Origin: Providencia rettgeri | GTDB taxonomy: Bacteria; Pseudomonadota; Gammaproteobacteria; Enterobacterales; Enterobacteriaceae | Assembly (NCBI RefSeq): GCF_013702265.1 | Contig: NZ_CP059348.1 | Span: 1,302,001 to 1,366,000 of the forward strand | Length of the DNA: 64,000 nucleotides | Direction: 5' to 3' | In this document: one piece after another, positions 62,054 through 64,000 of the stretch | Position numbering within the stretch: the first letter of the stretch is position 1 | How the letters are laid out: each line of letters opens with the position of its first letter | Program-made: the position numbers and the translations under genes | The notes under the pieces: model-generated | Told to the model about the DNA's origin: nothing | The model's input: only the letters and a program-made list of their open reading frames with translations | Databases searched by the model: none

Positions 62054-62476
62054 ATGAAAAAATTAACTTGTCGTATTTTTCATTTATTGGCTTCTCATCG
62101 TTGTATTTTGTTGTTTCCCATTATTAGTAGCTGTTTTTCCTCTTTTCTTTATGCTTCCTCGGAAAAAGCGGTCGCATATCCTGCACCGATTAATATTAGT
62201 CAGATTGAAATCAAATATAATGATCAACTGGATTACCCAGAGATAATTGGCAACATCACGAATGTTTCAAATGTTGTTTTATATCAGACCTATATTAGAT
62301 TTGAGCTACTGAAGGATGGCGTGTTTATTGGGGAAACAAACCATAGAGTGACGAGTTCAATTAAACCAAAACAAACGGTAAATTTTATTGTTACTATTCC
62401 AGATTATGATGTTATACCCAATGAGCAGATTGTTGTTGAAACCATCGCTGCCTATTATTTGGATAAACCGCGTTGA
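62054..62476 (+). CDS. Small exported protein, FxLYD-like
   Basis: 140 residues. N-terminal signal peptide (hydrophobic about 17-35, cleavage near LYASS) and a beta-rich mature domain with IIGNITNVSNVVLYQTYIRFELLKDG and KPKQTVNFIV, similar in pattern to FxLYD domains. No exact family is claimed. Stands alone between two terminators. Confidence 0.6.
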   Translation: MKKLTCRIFHLLASHRCILLFPIISSCFSSFLYASSEKAVAYPAPINISQIEIKYNDQLDYPEIIGNITNVSNVVLYQTYIRFELLKDGVFIGETNHRVTSSIKPKQTVNFIVTIPDYDVIPNEQIVVETIAAYYLDKPR

Positions 62477-62483
62477 GTGTCAT

Positions 62484-62514
62484 TTAGGAGCCAGCTGATG
62501 ATGGTGGCTCCTAA
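62484..62514. terminator. Bidirectional hairpin between 62476 and yeaK
   Basis: TTAGGAGCCA / TGGCTCCTAA, 10-bp perfect stem between convergent genes; no strong T-run. Confidence 0.5.
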
Positions 62515-62531
62515 TCAATCAGTGTGATGAG

Positions 62532-63044
62532 TTATTCATCATTTGTGCGAATAAACTCGACTAAAGAGGGTGAAGCGATACGCTGGTAATCTTGGGTATT
62601 GAGAATAATTGAGCGTTCTAGGCTTCCCGCATTAAACGCGAGTTCATCAAAGCGGGTGAACAGGTAGGGATCAGCGATAAGCTTCAACGATGGATGAAAG
62701 CTAAATGGCGGGATAGCGCCGAAAACACAATGGGTGAGTTCATCGACTTCCTTTGGGCTAGCTAATGAGGCTCGAGTACCGCCAATGGCTTTGGCAATCT
62801 TAACTAAATCCGCTTGTTGATCAGCAGGTAAGATGGCTAAAACATGCTGGCGAATGCCATTTCCTTTCACATGACAGACTAATCCTTTGGCGCCTTGACC
62901 TAGCTGTGTGCCGCGGATTTTTGCCACTTCTTCAGATTTCCCCGCCGTTGGATGTTCCATCACGCGATATTTTGCATTTTGGCTATTCAGTAATTGGGTT
63001 AATTGTGTAAAAACGTCATTGTCAGACACAATGAGCTCCTTCAA
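62532..63044 (-). CDS. yeaK: YbaK/ProX-type aminoacyl-tRNA deacylase YeaK
   Basis: 170 residues of the INS/YbaK superfamily. HPTAGKSEEVAKIRGTQLGQGAKGLVCHVKG, LPADQQADL, GGTRASLASPKEVDEL, and VFGAIPPFSFHP are nearly those I recall for E. coli YeaK. It should hydrolyse mischarged aminoacyl-tRNA; exact specificity is not shown. Convergent with the 62054 gene. Confidence 0.9.
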   Translation of the reverse strand: MKELIVSDNDVFTQLTQLLNSQNAKYRVMEHPTAGKSEEVAKIRGTQLGQGAKGLVCHVKGNGIRQHVLAILPADQQADLVKIAKAIGGTRASLASPKEVDELTHCVFGAIPPFSFHPSLKLIADPYLFTRFDELAFNAGSLERSIILNTQDYQRIASPSLVEFIRTNDE

Positions 63045-63107
63045 AAGTCCATATCAAATGAAGGGAATGATAGCAAGTTCAGAGAGAGAAACAATGACGA
63101 GAGAAGA

Positions 63108-63143
63108 AAGTAAGGGCAGCTATCATAAAATAGTTACCCTTAA
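63108..63143 (-). terminator. Likely terminator of the his operon
   Basis: On the minus strand AAGGGTAACTAT pairs with ATAGCTGCCCTT (one wobble, one mismatch), followed by ACTTTCTTCTC. Confidence 0.5.
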
Positions 63144-63148
63144 GCAAG

Positions 63149-63760
63149 TTACTGATGACGCTCTTTCAAACGTTTGATAATAGCAGTTAAATCAAGGTCT
63201 TGATCTTGAAGTAAAACCATTAAGTGGTACATCAAATCGGCGGCTTCGTTGGTTAATTCTTCACGGTCATTAACCGTGGCAGCGAGTGCGGTTTCAACGC
63301 CTTCTTCACCCACTTTTTGTGCAATACGCTTGGTGCCGCTAGCATACAAACGGGCAGTATATGAACTTTCTGGCGAGGCATTTTTACGCTCTTTCAGTAA
63401 GGTTTCTAATTCATATAAAAAACCCCATTCGCTTTGAGCCGGCGCAAAGCAGCTGGTGGTACCGTTATGGCAGGTTGGGCCATCAGGCAGAGCCATGGCA
63501 AGCAGCGTATCGTTATCGCAGTCAGCAACAATATCCACCAAATTCAGAAAATTGTTGGAGGTTTCCCCTTTAGTCCACAAACGTTGTTTGGTGCGAGAGA
63601 AAAAGGTGACTTTACGGCTCTCTAAAGTCACTTTCAGCGCTTCTTGGTTCATATAACCCAACATGAGAACATCACCAGAAATAGCGTGCTGAACGATGAC
63701 GGGCATCAGGTTATCGACTTTTTGCCATGCAAGCTGATTACATTGTTCTGTGGTTAACAT
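63149..63760 (-). CDS. hisI: Phosphoribosyl-AMP cyclohydrolase / phosphoribosyl-ATP pyrophosphatase HisIE
   Basis: Bifunctional enzyme for steps 2 and 3 of histidine synthesis, 203 residues. The N-terminal cyclohydrolase carries [31 protein letters not shown] (metal ligands), and the C-terminal pyrophosphatase carries [13 protein letters not shown] and [16 protein letters not shown]. Overlaps hisF by 7 bp; last gene of the his operon. Confidence 0.96.
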   Translation of the reverse strand: MLTTEQCNQLAWQKVDNLMPVIVQHAISGDVLMLGYMNQEALKVTLESRKVTFFSRTKQRLWTKGETSNNFLNLVDIVADCDNDTLLAMALPDGPTCHNGTTSCFAPAQSEWGFLYELETLLKERKNASPESSYTARLYASGTKRIAQKVGEEGVETALAATVNDREELTNEAADLMYHLMVLLQDQDLDLTAIIKRLKERHQ

Positions 63761-64000
63761 ACTCTTATTTGAACTCCATTTTCTGCTAAGTACTGCTTTA
63801 AGTCACCGATGTTAATAATCTGCTTGTGGAACACCGAAGCGGCTAAAGCGCCATCGACGCCAGCGTCAGTAAAGGCGTCTAGGAAGTGGATTTTTTCCCC
63901 TGCGCCGCCGGAGGCGATCAGTGGGACTTGGCACACTTCACGAACTTTTTTCAGTTGTACCAGATCGTAACCTTGGCGTACACCGTCTTGGTTCATCATA
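63754..64000 (-). CDS. hisF: Imidazole glycerol phosphate synthase cyclase subunit HisF, 3' part
   Basis: The last 81 or so codons; the gene enters from the right edge. [35 protein letters not shown], with the phosphate-binding Gly-rich loop of the beta/alpha barrel, identifies it. With HisH it forms the imidazole ring. Overlaps hisI by 7 bp. Confidence 0.96.
   Translation of the reverse strand, partial: MMNQDGVRQGYDLVQLKKVREVCQVPLIASGGAGEKIHFLDAFTDAGVDGALAASVFHKQIINIGDLKQYLAENGVQIRVC

Overview
This window reads as a chromosomal segment of a gamma-proteobacterium of the order Enterobacterales, most likely Morganellaceae and Providencia-like. Nearly every core gene is recognisable as an ortholog of an E. 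coli or Salmonella gene, but base composition is lower in GC than in E. coli. The order joins blocks that lie apart in E. coli: uvrB-ybhK-moa-ybhL-ybhRSFG-cecR-rhlE-dinG-dps-rhtA-ybiT-moeAB, then folE-yeiB-sanA-maeA-cdd-yohKJ-metG-mrp-udk-dcd-asmA-yegH-gnd-hisIEF. The genus is an inference from recalled protein similarity, not from a search. No tRNA, rRNA, insertion sequence, prophage or CRISPR array was seen.

Layout. 1-8910: the 3' part of uvrB, an Rpn-type nuclease/putative transposase gene, and a complete phosphoglycerate-uptake locus with pgtP divergent from pgtCBA. 8974-13533: ybhK, then a ModE-like palindrome, a Moco riboswitch and moaACDE (no moaB), then ybhL. 13615-22457: the ybhRSFG exporter operon with its TetR regulator cecR, divergent from rhlE-dusC, and a small stress-type membrane protein. 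22568-23411: two AT-rich orphan genes. 23545-31344: sseA, dinG with an unusual leader, dps, rhtA, a LOG-family gene and ybiT. 31435-36939: yjdM, moeB-moeA, folE-yeiB and sanA. 37142-42981: a rhomboid protease fused to a beta-propeller, maeA, two orphan exported proteins and a frameshifted remnant. 43096-48881: cdd with CRP/CytR-like sites, yohJK, metG and mrp. 49100-56610: lemA, an M48 protease, udk, dcd, asmA, an orphan polar protein and yegH. 56853-64000: gnd, a DKNYY protein, a Bcr/CflA-type exporter, a CatB-like acetyltransferase behind a possible translational attenuator, a secreted protein, yeaK, and hisIE-hisF, which runs off the right edge.

Genes that work together. moaACDE with moeA/moeB cover much of molybdenum-cofactor synthesis, and the moa operon carries the riboswitch that senses the product. 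pgtB/pgtA/pgtC should control pgtP for phosphoglycerate import. ybhG-ybhF-ybhS-ybhR make one ABC exporter under CecR. udk, dcd and cdd handle pyrimidine salvage and dCTP deamination. The exporter at 59897 and the acetyltransferase at 61219 are adjacent and both belong to families linked to chloramphenicol resistance.

The most interesting signal is at 61096-61221. A 13-codon ORF is followed by four segments able to form three overlapping hairpins, and the last hairpin covers the start codon of the CatB-like gene. This layout matches ribosome-stalling translational attenuators. Other points for a second look are the dinG leader (SOS-like box, hairpin and intrinsic terminator before the ORF), the rhomboid-propeller fusion, the SILK-like protein at 54156, the palindromes at pgtP, and several short tandem repeats.
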